DNA of 64,000 bases from Ferrovibrio terrae (lineage in GTDB: Bacteria > Pseudomonadota > Alphaproteobacteria > Ferrovibrionales > Ferrovibrionaceae), in NCBI RefSeq assembly GCF_007197755.1, contig NZ_CP041636.1, positions 1,090,001-1,154,000 on the forward strand, written 5' to 3'. Numbering within the stretch: the stretch's first letter is position 1; every line of letters begins with the position of its first letter. Under the pieces are notes generated by a model. It saw only the letters and a list, made by a program, of their open reading frames with translations. It was not told where the DNA came from and did not search any database. Both the position numbers and the translations under genes were made by a program. This document shows, in pieces, positions 18,501 through 26,999 of this stretch.

Positions 18501-21500
18501 GCGCTGCCGGTGCCGGTGATCTGGTTGGCCAGCGCATTGCCAGTGCCGCTCAGGCCTGCCGCGCCGAGCAGCACCAGATTCTCCACATTGCTGCCCAGCA
18601 CATAATTGAGCGACGACTGCACCGTATCGGTGCCGCCGCCTGCGGCCTCGCTCACGACGTCGCCAACATTGTCGACCGTATAGGTGTCGTCGCCAGTACC
18701 GCCCGTCATGCCGTCAGCGCCGGCACCGCCATCCAGGATGTCGTCACCATCGCCGCCGTCCAGCGTATCGCTGCCAGTCGCCGTCATGGCTACATTGGTG
18801 GTCGGCGTATAAGTGCCCGCGACCGCACCGGGTTCAAGCTGCGCGCCCCAGGCATACAGGCTGCCGGTCACGTTCACCGCCAGGTCCGCTCCCACCAGCG
18901 CCATGCGGATCTGGCCCGAGGTCGCCGGATCGACGTTGGTCAGCGTGCCGCTGATGCGGAACCAGCCATTGGCCAGCGCTTCCACACCCGCCACCAGGTT
19001 GCCCGCCGCGCCGCCCGCCGTGCGCACCGTGCCATTGGCGAAGTTCAGCACCACGTAAGAATCCTGGTTCACCGAGCCCGGCATGAAGATCTGCATCCAG
19101 GCTTCTGCCGCCGTGCCCTGCTTCAGGTAGACCGACGCCGTGATCCTGTCGTTCTGCGCCACCGTATGGGCGACCTGCTGGTAGACCGTGTGGTTGCCGC
19201 CGGAGAAGCTCAGCAGGTCCGCCGTGGTTGTGCCGTCCGGCGCCGCCATCGCATTGGCCGTGATCGCTGCCTGCGCGCCGGCCGGGCCGCGCGCCCAGCC
19301 ACTGCCGCCGATATCGGCGCTGCCCACCAGCAGGTTCCAGCCGCCATCACCCAGCAGCGTATCGTTGCCGCCGCCGCCGGACAGCTGGTTGGCGCCCGCG
19401 CCGCCGGTCAGTGTATCGGCAAAGGCAGAGCCGATCAGGTTTTCGATGCTGGTGAGCGCGTCGCCTGCCGCATCGCCGCCACTGGCCGCGCCGGTCGTCA
19501 GGTTCACTGTCACTGCAGCGGCCGAGGCCGCGTAACTCGCCGTATCAGTCCCGTTACCGCCAGCGAGAGTATCCGCACCCGCACCGCCAGCCAACACGTC
19601 GTTGCCTGCGCCGCCATCGAGACTGTTGGCATTCGCATCGCCGGTCAGCGTGTCGGCAAAATCTCCACCAATCAGATTCTCGATACCGGAAAGTGTGTCG
19701 GTGTACTGAGCCCAGCCGGCGTCATACTTGATCGCCGTACCAGCAGCCAACGAAGCGACGATGTTTCCGGTTTCGCCAACGAAGCTGACCGTATCGATAC
19801 CGTTGCCGCCGTTGATGATGTCGCTCCCCGAGTCACCGCGCAGGAAATCGTCACCATCACCGCCATTCAGCGTGTCATTACCGAAGTCGCCAAACAGAAG
19901 ATTGGCGGCAGCATTGCCGGTGATGGTGTCGTTACCCAACGTGCCAAGAACGTTTTCAATATCAGCCAGGGTGTGATTGTAACTGCTTGACGATGAGTGC
20001 GCTCCCACACCGGTCAGTAGATTGACGTTGATACCGCCAGCGAGGTTGAAACCGTAGTAGCTGGCAGTGTCCGTGCCGCTGCCGCCATCCAGATGCACAC
20101 CGGCGGCGCCACTGCCGAATAAGATAGAATCGTCGCCAGCACCGGCACGCACGCCAGCCGGCATCAGGCTGAGCGTGTCGTTGTAGGCAGAGCCTTCCAG
20201 CCACTCGAAATTGGTGATCAGAGCGTTGTTGCCACCCGCCGTGACGCCGACGGTCGACCAGGCATAACTGAGCGTATCGCTGCCATCGCCGCCATTCAGC
20301 GTGTCGTTGCCACCGCCGCTCAGGATGGTGTCGTCGCCGGCTCCGCCCAGAATGGTATTCACGCCAGAATTGCCGGTCAGCCTGTCGTTAAACGAGCTGC
20401 CGACCAGATTCTCGATGTTGGCCAGGGTGTCGCCCTGGGCTTCGGCACCGCTGCCGGTGCCGGTGGTAAGATTGACCGTGACCGCGCCGCCGGTGCCGAA
20501 GGAGTAGTCTGCCCAGTCCGTGCCCTGGCCGCCGTCAAGAATATCCGCGCCACCATTGCCGATCAGAACATTTGTGCCCCCATCGCCTGTCAGCGTGTCG
20601 GCAAAACTCGAACCACTGATATTCTCGATGCCGGAAAACACGTCGCCGGTCGCATCGCCTCCGGAAGCCGTGCTGAGGGCAAGATTGATGTTCACGGCAC
20701 TGGCAGAATCAGCGTAGCTGATAGTATCCGTGTCGGCGCCGCCGTCCAGGATATCGCCGCCGGCACCGCCGCGCAGGATATCATTGCCCTGACCACCATA
20801 GAGCGCATCGTTACCCGCGCCACCCATCAACGTATTCGCCAGTGCATTGCCGGTGATGTGATCGCTGCCACTGCCGCCGGTGGCATTCTCGATATTGGCG
20901 TTGTAAGCGATCGAGAAATTGTTGGTCTGTACCCCGCCGGTATTGATCGAGCTGAAGCTACCTGCGTTCAGGTTGATCCAGTTGGTGACACTGAGTGTCG
21001 AAACATCGATCGTATCGATGCCACCGCCATCCCAGAGGCATTTCATCTGGTTGGCGCCGAAATAGTTCGCCACCGTGTAAGTGCTGGCGCCGGAATTGTA
21101 GTTGTAATTCACGCCATAGACATGTTGCAGCGCCGCAATATCCAGCAGCATCGGCGTGACCGGCGAGCTGTTCGGATAACTCGGATGGTCGTAGTAGGAC
21201 ATCACCGTATACCTGTGACTGTCCTGACCGGTGGGCAGATATGGCCCCGGTGTGCCGCCGCCGCCGGCATCGTAATTGCCGGGATGCTTCAGGCCGAGTG
21301 CATGGCCGATCTCGTGCAGCAGGGTGAGATAGCCCCAACTGCCCAACGAGGTGCCGGTGTTGCTGTTGGCGATGAAAACGTCGCCGCCGTATTTGTTTCC
21401 GGCAAAGGACTGGTTCGGATAATAAGCGAAACCGCCGACGCCAGGGTCCATCGTTGCATTGGTGAATTCGATGCTCGCGGCACTGTTCGAGTTGTATGTA

Positions 21501-21910
21501 ACCTCATTGATCGTGAGATTGCAGACCGACTCATACATATCCATGATGCCGCGCACGGCAATCTGCTGTGCGCTGCTGAAGCTGGTCCGACCGGCGAAAT
21601 CCGCCAGGATCGAGAAGCCTTCCGCATTCGCATAGGGTTCGAGATTGTAATAGCGCTGCGGAATCGACGTCATGAAGGCGAAGGTGATCGTCGCCCCGGT
21701 ACCGACGTTGCCGCCATTCCAGTAATTCGTGGAACCCTGATTCAGCAGCGGGTCGATGCTGCCCGGCGCACCCAGCACATAGTTCGGATCGCTGATCAGG
21801 CTGCCGCTGCTGAAGCCGGTCGTCGCGCTGCAGCCGTTACAGGCACAAAGCGCAGGCGAATGGATAGCGGCGCCACTTTGCTGCGTCGTTTCCCCCGCTC
21901 CTGAACTCAC
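15560..21910 (-). CDS. Giant serralysin-type (M10) metalloprotease with RTX repeats and four inserted jelly-roll-like modules
   Basis: 2116 residues from a GTG with a G-rich site upstream. The N-terminal protease domain (about 60-330) has the zinc motif HEIGHALGLKH (His199, Glu200, His203, His209) and the Met-turn YTVMSYY (Met237). From about 350 the protein consists of glycine/aspartate nonapeptides (GGAGNDTLxGG) that form Ca-binding beta-rolls. They are interrupted at about 850-1035, 1157-1341, 1470-1656 and 1767-1954 by copies of a 180-residue module ending WGAQLEPGAVAGxYTPT, like phage-fibre or sugar-binding jelly rolls. The C-terminus (QLWFRHVGNDLVINVIG... to AAWQNY) is typical of type I secretion substrates. 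There is no Sec signal. The ABC/MFP/TolC exporter is not nearby. A secreted or surface protease is inferred; most serralysins are near 480 residues, so this is far larger. Confidence 0.92.
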   Translation of the reverse strand: MSSGAGETTQQSGAAIHSPALCACNGCSATTGFSSGSLISDPNYVLGAPGSIDPLLNQGSTNYWNGGNVGTGATITFAFMTSIPQRYYNLEPYANAEGFSILADFAGRTSFSSAQQIAVRGIMDMYESVCNLTINEVTYNSNSAASIEFTNATMDPGVGGFAYYPNQSFAGNKYGGDVFIANSNTGTSLGSWGYLTLLHEIGHALGLKHPGNYDAGGGGTPGPYLPTGQDSHRYTVMSYYDHPSYPNSSPVTPMLLDIAALQHVYGVNYNYNSGASTYTVANYFGANQMKCLWDGGGIDTIDVSTLSVTNWINLNAGSFSSINTGGVQTNNFSIAYNANIENATGGSGSDHITGNALANTLMGGAGNDALYGGQGNDILRGGAGGDILDGGADTDTISYADSASAVNINLALSTASGGDATGDVFSGIENISGSSFADTLTGDGGTNVLIGNGGADILDGGQGTDWADYSFGTGGAVTVNLTTGTGSGAEAQGDTLANIENLVGSSFNDRLTGNSGVNTILGGAGDDTILSGGGNDTLNGGDGSDTLSYAWSTVGVTAGGNNALITNFEWLEGSAYNDTLSLMPAGVRAGAGDDSILFGSGAAGVHLDGGSGTDTASYYGFNLAGGINVNLLTGVGAHSSSSSYNHTLADIENVLGTLGNDTITGNAAANLLFGDFGNDTLNGGDGDDFLRGDSGSDIINGGNGIDTVSFVGETGNIVASLAAGTAIKYDAGWAQYTDTLSGIENLIGGDFADTLTGDANANSLDGGAGNDVLAGGAGADTLAGGNGTDTASYAASAAAVTVNLTTGAASGGDAAGDALTSIENLIGSAFADTLTGGAGANQLSGGGGNDTLLGDGGWNLLVGSADIGGSGWARGPAGAQAAITANAMAAPDGTTTADLLSFSGGNHTVYQQVAHTVAQNDRITASVYLKQGTAAEAWMQIFMPGSVNQDSYVVLNFANGTVRTAGGAAGNLVAGVEALANGWFRISGTLTNVDPATSGQIRMALVGADLAVNVTGSLYAWGAQLEPGAVAGTYTPTTNVAMTATGSDTLDGGDGDDILDGGAGADGMTGGTGDDTYTVDNVGDVVSEAAGGGTDTVQSSLNYVLGSNVENLVLLGAAGLSGTGNALANQITGTGSADTLNGGGGNDTLNGGGGNDTLLGDGGSNLLLSSAGFENTSAWARGPAGAQATITANAMAAPDGTTTADLLSFSGGNHTVYQQVAHTVAQNDRITASVYLKQGTAAEAWMQIFMPGSVNQDSYVVLNFANGTVRTAGGAAGNLVAGVEALANGWFRISGTLTNVDPATSGQIRVALVGADLAVNVTGSLYAWGAQLEPGAVAGTYTPTTGAAVMATGDDTLNGGAGNDTLNGGAGNDILDGGIGADSMTGGTGDDTYTVDNVGDSVSEAAGGGTDTVQSSLNYVLGNNVENLVLLGAAGLSGTGNALANQITGTSGADTLNGGGDNDTLNGGGDDDTLLGDGGWNLLRQSAGFENVSAWARGPAGAQATITANTLAAPDGTTTADLLSFSGGNHTVYQQVAHTVAQNDRITASVYLKQGTAAEAWMQIFMPGSVNQDSYVVLNFANGTVRTAGGAAGNLVAGVEALANGWFRISGTLTNIDPATSGQIRMALVGADLSVNVTGSLYAWGAQLEPGAVAGTYTPTASAAVTASSAGDDILDGGAGNDTLIGGAGNDTLIGGAGADVLTGGIGTDTASYSGSSSGVTVNLATGTSSGGDAAGDVLSGIENVTGSAFADTLTGGAGANQLSGGAGNDTLLGDGGWNLLRQSAGFENVSAWARGPAGAQATITANTLAAPDGTTTADLLSFSGGNHTVYQQVAHTVAQNDRITASVYLKQGTAAEAWMQIFMPGSVNQDSYVVLNFANGTVRTAGGAAGNLVAGVEALANGWFRISGTLTNIDPATSGQIRMALVGADLSVNVTGSLYAWGAQLEPGAVAGSYTPTTGAAATATGNDTLDGGTGNDTLDGGAGSDTYQFARGDGLDTVSQSGISDGAGTTDRVLFETGVAFDQLWFRHVGNDLVINVIGEASSQVTLTSWYSDPTRQVDAIRTTEGTQELLAANIDALVTAMAAYSATVPATLTLSTADHTALDGVLAAAWQNY
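16051..16600 (-). repeat. Module copy D of the RTX protease (last in protein)
   Basis: About 550 bp encoding residues about 1770-1954. By eye it is identical base for base over about 540 bp to the copy 894 bp to its right (16945-17494). The 298-codon offset keeps frame. Confidence 0.85.
16945..17494 (-). repeat. Module copy C of the RTX protease
   Basis: Near-perfect match of 16051-16600, including silent positions, which points to a very recent duplication or gene conversion. It differs from the right-hand pair at scattered third positions and a few residues (for example LSVNVTG here, LAVNVTG there). Confidence 0.85.
17884..18435 (-). repeat. Module copy B of the RTX protease
   Basis: Encodes residues about 1157-1341. 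It pairs with the copy at 18805-19356 (offset 921 bp, 307 codons), sharing bases that distinguish both from the left-hand pair. Confidence 0.85.
18805..19356 (-). repeat. Module copy A of the RTX protease (first in protein)
   Basis: Encodes residues about 850-1034. It opens with a different lead-in (LLVGSADIGGSGWARGP) from the other copies (SAGFEN.SAWARGP), so it may be the oldest or the one joined to unique DNA. Confidence 0.8.
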
Positions 21911-22050
21911 GCCTTGCCCCCGGTTGCTCGCGACACCCTTGCTGCGGGTGAGATACTGCCAAAGGGGCTATGGCAATACAACTTCAGAGAATCGGTGCCG
22001 ATATGAATTTCCCGCTAAACCTGCCTAATCGTCGGCCGGTCTCTGAAAGC

Positions 22051-22078
22051 GTTATAAAATATACACTAAAAGTTGCAG
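22051..22078 (-). promoter_or_regulatory. Candidate promoter of the RTX protease
   Basis: An AT-rich patch in the 198-bp gap reads on the minus strand CTGCAA, 16 bases, TATAAC, about 140 bases before the GTG start. The -10 looks fair and the -35 weak; judged by eye. Confidence 0.25.
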
Positions 22079-22108
22079 CTTCGAGCGAAGCCTAACCGGA
22101 AGCGGGAA

Positions 22109-22663
<555 letters not shown>

Positions 22664-22727
22664 GCAGCTGCGCCCTTTCGGTGGCGGGAATACGGTCGTT
22701 CGGGCTTAAGCGGGCCGCGCTGGCGCG

Positions 22728-22946
22728 TCAAGCGCCCCCATCAAGCAGCGGGTCATCTTCGGGTTCATCCGGCCCTTCGCCGCCAGAGTCCTGTGCGGTC
22801 CGGTCGCGGGCCTGCTGTTTGCGGCGGCCGATATTGGCGCGCAGACTGGCGGCCAGCCGGGCGGCGCGCTCGGCACGCGCTTTCGCCCTGCGGTGACGCA
22901 GGGCTGAAACCGGTGCATCCGGAGCCGATCTGTCGCTGTCTGCCAT
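22728..22946 (-). CDS. Small basic/acidic conserved-type protein, function unknown
   Basis: 72 residues from the ATG at 22946 (a GTG directly before it is possible). A helical Arg/Ala-rich core (RHRRAKARAERAARLAASLRANIGRRKQQARDR) is followed by an acidic tail (EGPDEPEDDPLL). The pattern LRANI.RRKQQAR resembles short proteins I recall from other Rhodospirillales, but I cannot name a family. It is upstream of dcd on the same strand with a 64-bp gap. The region has many overlapping frames; this one has the most protein-like composition. Confidence 0.5.
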   Translation of the reverse strand: MADSDRSAPDAPVSALRHRRAKARAERAARLAASLRANIGRRKQQARDRTAQDSGGEGPDEPEDDPLLDGGA

Positions 22947-23248
22947 CACCCGTCCCGCCGCCCTTTGCGGTGCTGGCAGCGATAGCCAGCGGGGTTGCGG
23001 CCGTCAATTGGAAATGCGCCGACCGGTCGCTGCGATCACGGCTCAAAGCCCCGGAAAGACAGACAAATCCCTGATTTCACAAAACCCGGCCGAAACCTTG
23101 GATGTCGCGCTTGCGCCGACCGGCCGGCTGTGGCAGTTTCCGCGCCCGACGCCGGCCGGACTCTCAGGGTCCGAGGGCCGGTTTGTCATTTTAGGCCCCT
23201 GTTAATCCAGTTGGATGTTAATCCAGCCGGATTAAACACCAGATTCGG
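22947..23248. other. Non-coding stretch upstream of tRNA-Thr
   Basis: About 300 bases with short open frames but none with a convincing protein signature. The last 50 bases hold repeated TTAATCC elements (23202-23235) and probably the tRNA promoter. Nothing else was recognised. Confidence 0.6.
23202..23235. repeat. TTAATCC direct and inverted repeats before tRNA-Thr
   Basis: TTAATCC occurs at 23202 and again at 23218. The second copy forms a perfect palindrome with GGATTAA (23218-23235, 7-bp arms, 4-base centre). It ends 13 bases before the tRNA, so it could be a binding site or part of the promoter. Confidence 0.5.
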
Positions 23249-23323
23249 GCTGCTGTAGCTCAGTGGTAGAGCACCTCATTGGTAATGAGGAGGTCGACAG
23301 TTCAATCCTGTCCAGCAGCACCA
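23249..23323 (+). tRNA. tRNA-Thr (anticodon GGT)
   Basis: Full cloverleaf: acceptor stem GCTGCTG/CAGCAGC, D arm GCTC...GAGC, anticodon stem CCTCA/TGAGG with loop TTGGTAA giving anticodon GGT, T arm GACAG/CTGTC around TTCAATC, discriminator A and an encoded CCA. It reads Thr codons ACC/ACU. Confidence 0.97.
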
Positions 23324-23441
23324 TCTGCCACACGGCATTTTTCTGTAATACGTCTAATGGACAACTTGCTCATGCCTGTATGGCATGGCATGACCATGGC
23401 CGATTAGATCGCGCACCTCTTAACAGATTAGACAATCCGCA

Positions 23442-25706
23442 ATGGCCCGTGGCCTTCGTCTTGCCTTTCTGGCGTTGATCTCCCTAGGCTCGCTCGCTGC
23501 GACCCTGTATTTCGCCGGCATCGACACTGTTATCGAGACCCTGGGCTCGATCCACTGGTTCAGCATCGTGGTGGCCGCCGTGCTGGTGCTGGCCAATTCG
23601 CTGCTGTCGCTGGTGCGGTTCCGCTCGGTGCTGGCCGGCCTGGGCTTTCAGCCGAGCTGGCGCAGCCTGTTCTTCGCCCACTCGATTGGTCAGGTTTCCA
23701 ACCAGATCTTCCTCAACATCATCGGCCAGAGCCTGAGCCGCGCCGCCGCGCTGGCGGCCGACGGCGTGCCGTTCAGCGCCTCGGTGATCGCCACCTACTG
23801 GGAACGCATTCAGGCCGCCGCCATCCTGTTCCTGCTCAGCCTGGTCAGTGTCTGGTATCTCTTCGTCAACATCCACTTCGATCTGCTGCCGGCCGGCTTC
23901 TCGCTGCTGTCGGTACTGGCGACATTGGCCGTGGTGGCTGTCGTGATATTCGCGGTCGTGCTGCGCCCGGCCGGTATGCTGAAGGGCCTGCCCACCTCGC
24001 TGCGCGCGGCCAGTCGCCAGTGGCCCAGCGTGCTGATCACGCTGCTGGCGCATGCCTGCATGCTCGGCGCCTATCTCAGCCTGCTCTGGGGCATCGGCGT
24101 CATGCGCTTTGACGGCGAGGTGATCGCCGCCCTGATCATCGTGATGTTCACCTCCAGCCTGCCAATCAGCTTTTCCGGCTGGGGCATCCGCGAACTGAGC
24201 GCGGCGCAGGCGTTGGGCGCGATCGGCATCGATGACTCGGCAGCCATTGCCAGCGCTGTCGCCATCGGCCTGCTGTATCTCTTCCTGGTCGTGATCTTTG
24301 CGGTTGTCAGCACCCTGATCGTGATGCGGCACCGCAAGAAATACGCCGCACAGAAGACACAGCCGGCGGCCGTGATGACGCCCGGCATCAACTGGGCCAC
24401 GATCGGCATCACCATCGGCTGCATGCTCTGTGCCATGCTGCTGTTCTTCCAGCTGCGCATTCCTGTGCGCGGCGGCGAACTCACCGCCAATGTCGCCGAC
24501 CTGATTTCGCTGACCAGTCTGGGCCTCGCGCCCTTTTTCCTGTGGCGCTACCGGTATGCGCTGCCGCTGCCGAAGTTGCTGCTGGCGGGCCTGGCAGCAG
24601 TGACGTTGGTATTCGCGGCCTCGCTCGCCTATGGCTACAGCCGTTTCGGCTGGACCAGCTGGGCATTCCTAAACCGCGGCCTCGGCTGGCTGATCATTCT
24701 CGGCTATGTCACCACCGGCGTCGCGATTGCCGTGACGACAGACCGGCACCGCCGCCTCCTGCTGTCGACCTTCATCGCCACCGGCAGCACCATCGCGGTG
24801 CTGCAACTGGGCCTGATGATCGCGGCGCTGGCCGGCATCAGACTCCATCAGGATATCTTTTCGCTACCGCTCAAGGCCTATGCCGGCAATACGAATGCCT
24901 TCGCCGTGCAGATGGTGATGACATCTGCCGCTGCAATCGCGGCCTGGCATCTGGGGATTTTCGGCCGGCACAGATATCTGCTGTCACTGATCCTCAGCGT
25001 CGCCTGCGCCGCGATCTATTTCTGTCATTCCCGTGCGGGCCTGGGCATGACCCTCATTCTGCTGGCCACCATGATGCTGTTCCCGGCGCAGAGCAGTCGC
25101 CGCGCCCTGCTGCCGAGCCTGATCTGGTCACTGGCGACGCTGTTGTTATGCACGCAGTTGCACGAAATCTATGCCATCTTGGTGCCCGCGGTTGCCAAAG
25201 CCGTGGCCTTCTTCACCAACAGCGCCACCAGCGCCGCGGAGGCGGCCTATGTGCAACAGCTCACCGCGCTGCTGCAGGTCAGCATCGAGCGCCAGTCGGG
25301 CGACCTGGAACGCTGGACCAGCATCACCGACGGCTGGGCGATGTGGCTGGAGCGGCCGATCTTCGGCAACGGCCTCGGCGCCTACATGCATCACTATCTC
25401 AGCACCACCGGCGGCCCGCTGGTGATCCATTCGGTGCCGGTCTGGCTGCTGGCCGAAACCGGGCTGGTCGGTCTGCTGGTCGTGGCCGGCACATTCGGCA
25501 TTGCCATACGCCACGCCTTCCGCGGTATGGCGATGCCGGAGACGGCCGGCTGGGCCATCGGCCTGCTGGTCGCGCTGGTCTGCCTCGGCGCCGCCACGAC
25601 CGTGCATGACTTCTTCTTCCAGCGCAGTTTCTGGTTCCTGCTCGGCCTGCTTGCTGCGCTGCCGAACGACGACAGAACCACCGGCGCGCCCGCCGCCCGG
25701 GGCTGA
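23442..25706 (+). CDS. Fusion of a YbhN/UPF0104 flippase-like domain with an O-antigen ligase/polymerase-like domain
   Basis: 754 residues, a polytopic inner-membrane protein. Residues 1 to about 300 match the LPG-synthase-TM/UPF0104 type (LVRFRSVLAGLG, GQVSNQIFLNIIGQSLSRAAAL near 83-104, and FSGWGIRELSA at 244-254). From about 320 to 745 a second set of membrane helices has Wzy/WaaL features: the NTNAFAVQMVMT and CHSRAGLGM helices and a large periplasmic loop ending ERWTSITDGWAMWLERPIFGNGLGAYMHHYL. A role in moving and ligating or polymerising a surface glycan or lipid-linked sugar is inferred. No glycosyltransferase is adjacent. The ATG has no clear ribosome site. Either half alone is common; the fusion is less so. 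Confidence 0.8.
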   Translation: MARGLRLAFLALISLGSLAATLYFAGIDTVIETLGSIHWFSIVVAAVLVLANSLLSLVRFRSVLAGLGFQPSWRSLFFAHSIGQVSNQIFLNIIGQSLSRAAALAADGVPFSASVIATYWERIQAAAILFLLSLVSVWYLFVNIHFDLLPAGFSLLSVLATLAVVAVVIFAVVLRPAGMLKGLPTSLRAASRQWPSVLITLLAHACMLGAYLSLLWGIGVMRFDGEVIAALIIVMFTSSLPISFSGWGIRELSAAQALGAIGIDDSAAIASAVAIGLLYLFLVVIFAVVSTLIVMRHRKKYAAQKTQPAAVMTPGINWATIGITIGCMLCAMLLFFQLRIPVRGGELTANVADLISLTSLGLAPFFLWRYRYALPLPKLLLAGLAAVTLVFAASLAYGYSRFGWTSWAFLNRGLGWLIILGYVTTGVAIAVTTDRHRRLLLSTFIATGSTIAVLQLGLMIAALAGIRLHQDIFSLPLKAYAGNTNAFAVQMVMTSAAAIAAWHLGIFGRHRYLLSLILSVACAAIYFCHSRAGLGMTLILLATMMLFPAQSSRRALLPSLIWSLATLLLCTQLHEIYAILVPAVAKAVAFFTNSATSAAEAAYVQQLTALLQVSIERQSGDLERWTSITDGWAMWLERPIFGNGLGAYMHHYLSTTGGPLVIHSVPVWLLAETGLVGLLVVAGTFGIAIRHAFRGMAMPETAGWAIGLLVALVCLGAATTVHDFFFQRSFWFLLGLLAALPNDDRTTGAPAARG

Positions 25707-25769
25707 TCCACGCGGCCTGGCCTACAGCTTTAGCGACAAGTCGATGCGGCGGCGGTAGACTTGAAGGCG

Positions 25770-26348
25770 ATGATCGGCCGCACGCCTTTTTCCGACGAGC
25801 CCATACTGGATGCCGTGGCGGTGTACTGGTCGCGCAAGCGGCTGGGCCGCCGCATGGCGGATCGCGGCGAGATCGATCCGCTCGACCTGCCGCCGGCGAT
25901 CTGGCCCAACCTGCTGATCACCGAACCGGCCGGCGCCAGCATCTGGCGTTACCGCCTGGTGGGGTCAGCGCATGTCGAACGCTATGGCACGGATTTCACC
26001 GGCAAGACGCTGCACGACATCATGCAGGGCAGCTATCGCGACTACATGACACATATCTACGATGCCGCTTTCCATGACGGCGTGCCGGTCTACTCCGAAA
26101 GCGTATTCCGCTGGGATGCCGAAGGATTTGCGATGACGCGACGCCTGATGCTGCCGCTGAGTTATGGCGAGACGGACCGACCCGCGCAGGTGTTCAGCGT
26201 GCAGGTCTGGCCCTCCGCGATTCCGGTGCAGCCGCGCTCGATCACCGAACTCAGCCGCAGCGGCGGCTTCCGCGACGGCTTCTACCTGCGGCTCGACACC
26301 GAGACATTCACGCCGCTGCCCGATCAGGACATGCCGGGCGGTTTCTGA
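25770..26348 (+). CDS. PAS_5 (DUF1457) single-domain protein, copy 1
   Basis: 192 residues from the ATG at 25770; a TTG three codons earlier is an alternative. The pattern is that of PAS_5 proteins: an N-terminal helix (LDAVAVYWSRKRLG), LPPAIWPNLLITEP, WRYRLVGSAHVERYGTDFTGKTLHDIM, and RRLMLPLSY. It has no output domain, so it would act as a sensor or adaptor through partners. It belongs to the same subtype as the copy at 27319 rather than the four-gene group at 36.7-40.2 kb. Confidence 0.85.
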   Translation: MIGRTPFSDEPILDAVAVYWSRKRLGRRMADRGEIDPLDLPPAIWPNLLITEPAGASIWRYRLVGSAHVERYGTDFTGKTLHDIMQGSYRDYMTHIYDAAFHDGVPVYSESVFRWDAEGFAMTRRLMLPLSYGETDRPAQVFSVQVWPSAIPVQPRSITELSRSGGFRDGFYLRLDTETFTPLPDQDMPGGF

Positions 26349-26375
26349 AGTCAGATCCCGCCGAGGCCACTGCTG

Positions 26376-26747
26376 TTACGGCAGCGGCAGCCGGACGGAG
26401 TACTGCGAGATCACCCGCAGCGGCACGCTGCCGGTATTGGTCACAGCCAGCACAGCATTGCCGATCGGGCCGCTGCTGTAGCGATCATAGAGTTCGATTT
26501 TGCCATTGGCCGGCACGGCCACCGTGGTGCCGCCCGCAGGAATCTGCAGGCTGCCGGCAACGTTGCTGCCGTTGGTAACGACGATGGTGGTGTAGTTGTT
26601 GCGCTCGGCAACATCGATCTGCGTCGTTGCGCCGGGTTGCACAACGAAGCTGCCGGCCTGCACCGGCGCTGCAGCCAAGCTTGTCGCGAGGACAACGGCA
26701 AGAGCAACAGCTGGAAGAAATGCGGCGGAAAAGGTGGCTTTTGTCAT
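26376..26747 (-). CDS. Small secreted protein of unknown function
   Basis: 123 residues from the ATG at 26747, chosen because GGAGA lies 8 bases upstream and a clean Sec signal follows (FLPAVALAVVLATSLAAAPVQA, cut near 32). The mature 90 residues are beta-rich and low in charge (FVVQPGATTQIDVAERNNYTTIVVTNGSNVAGSLQIP, GKIELYDRYS, PLRVISQYSVRLPLP), suggesting an immunoglobulin-like or pilus-subunit-like sandwich. No family was recognised. It converges on the PAS gene at 26348. Confidence 0.7.
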   Translation of the reverse strand: MTKATFSAAFLPAVALAVVLATSLAAAPVQAGSFVVQPGATTQIDVAERNNYTTIVVTNGSNVAGSLQIPAGGTTVAVPANGKIELYDRYSSGPIGNAVLAVTNTGSVPLRVISQYSVRLPLP

Positions 26748-26999
26748 GGTCGGTCTCCAATGCTCCCGCATATTGCATTGCAATGGCGGCCGGAGCGATT
26801 GAACACAAGTATGGTTGCACATGACGAAAGGCCAAGACCACGCGTCTGGCAAAGTCGCCACCCTGCGGCGAGCGTCACAGTTTTCAATGCAAGCCCGCTT
26901 AGTAATCACACAGCAGTTAGAATTCGTTAGTTTTTCTACGTCATATGGAATATGTTTTGGTTAACGCTGCACGCAGGGGTCGGCCTGGGGAGAAGAGGC

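Noticed and set aside
15470-19990. A 1506-codon open frame on the plus strand opposite the RTX protease
   Set aside because: It is a shadow of the repeated GC-rich minus-strand gene: its own repeats mirror the module copies, it is rich in Arg/His/Gln with no domain, and the minus frame has clear protease and RTX motifs.
16000-20900. CRISPR-like regular repeats
   Set aside because: The short words such as CAGCGTGTCGTTGCC recur in frame at 27- or 54-base steps and encode RTX nonapeptides; there are no unique spacers or cas genes.
22995-23258. Small plus-strand frames upstream of tRNA-Thr
   Set aside because: Composition is Arg/Pro-rich without a ribosome site or family likeness, and one frame runs into the tRNA.
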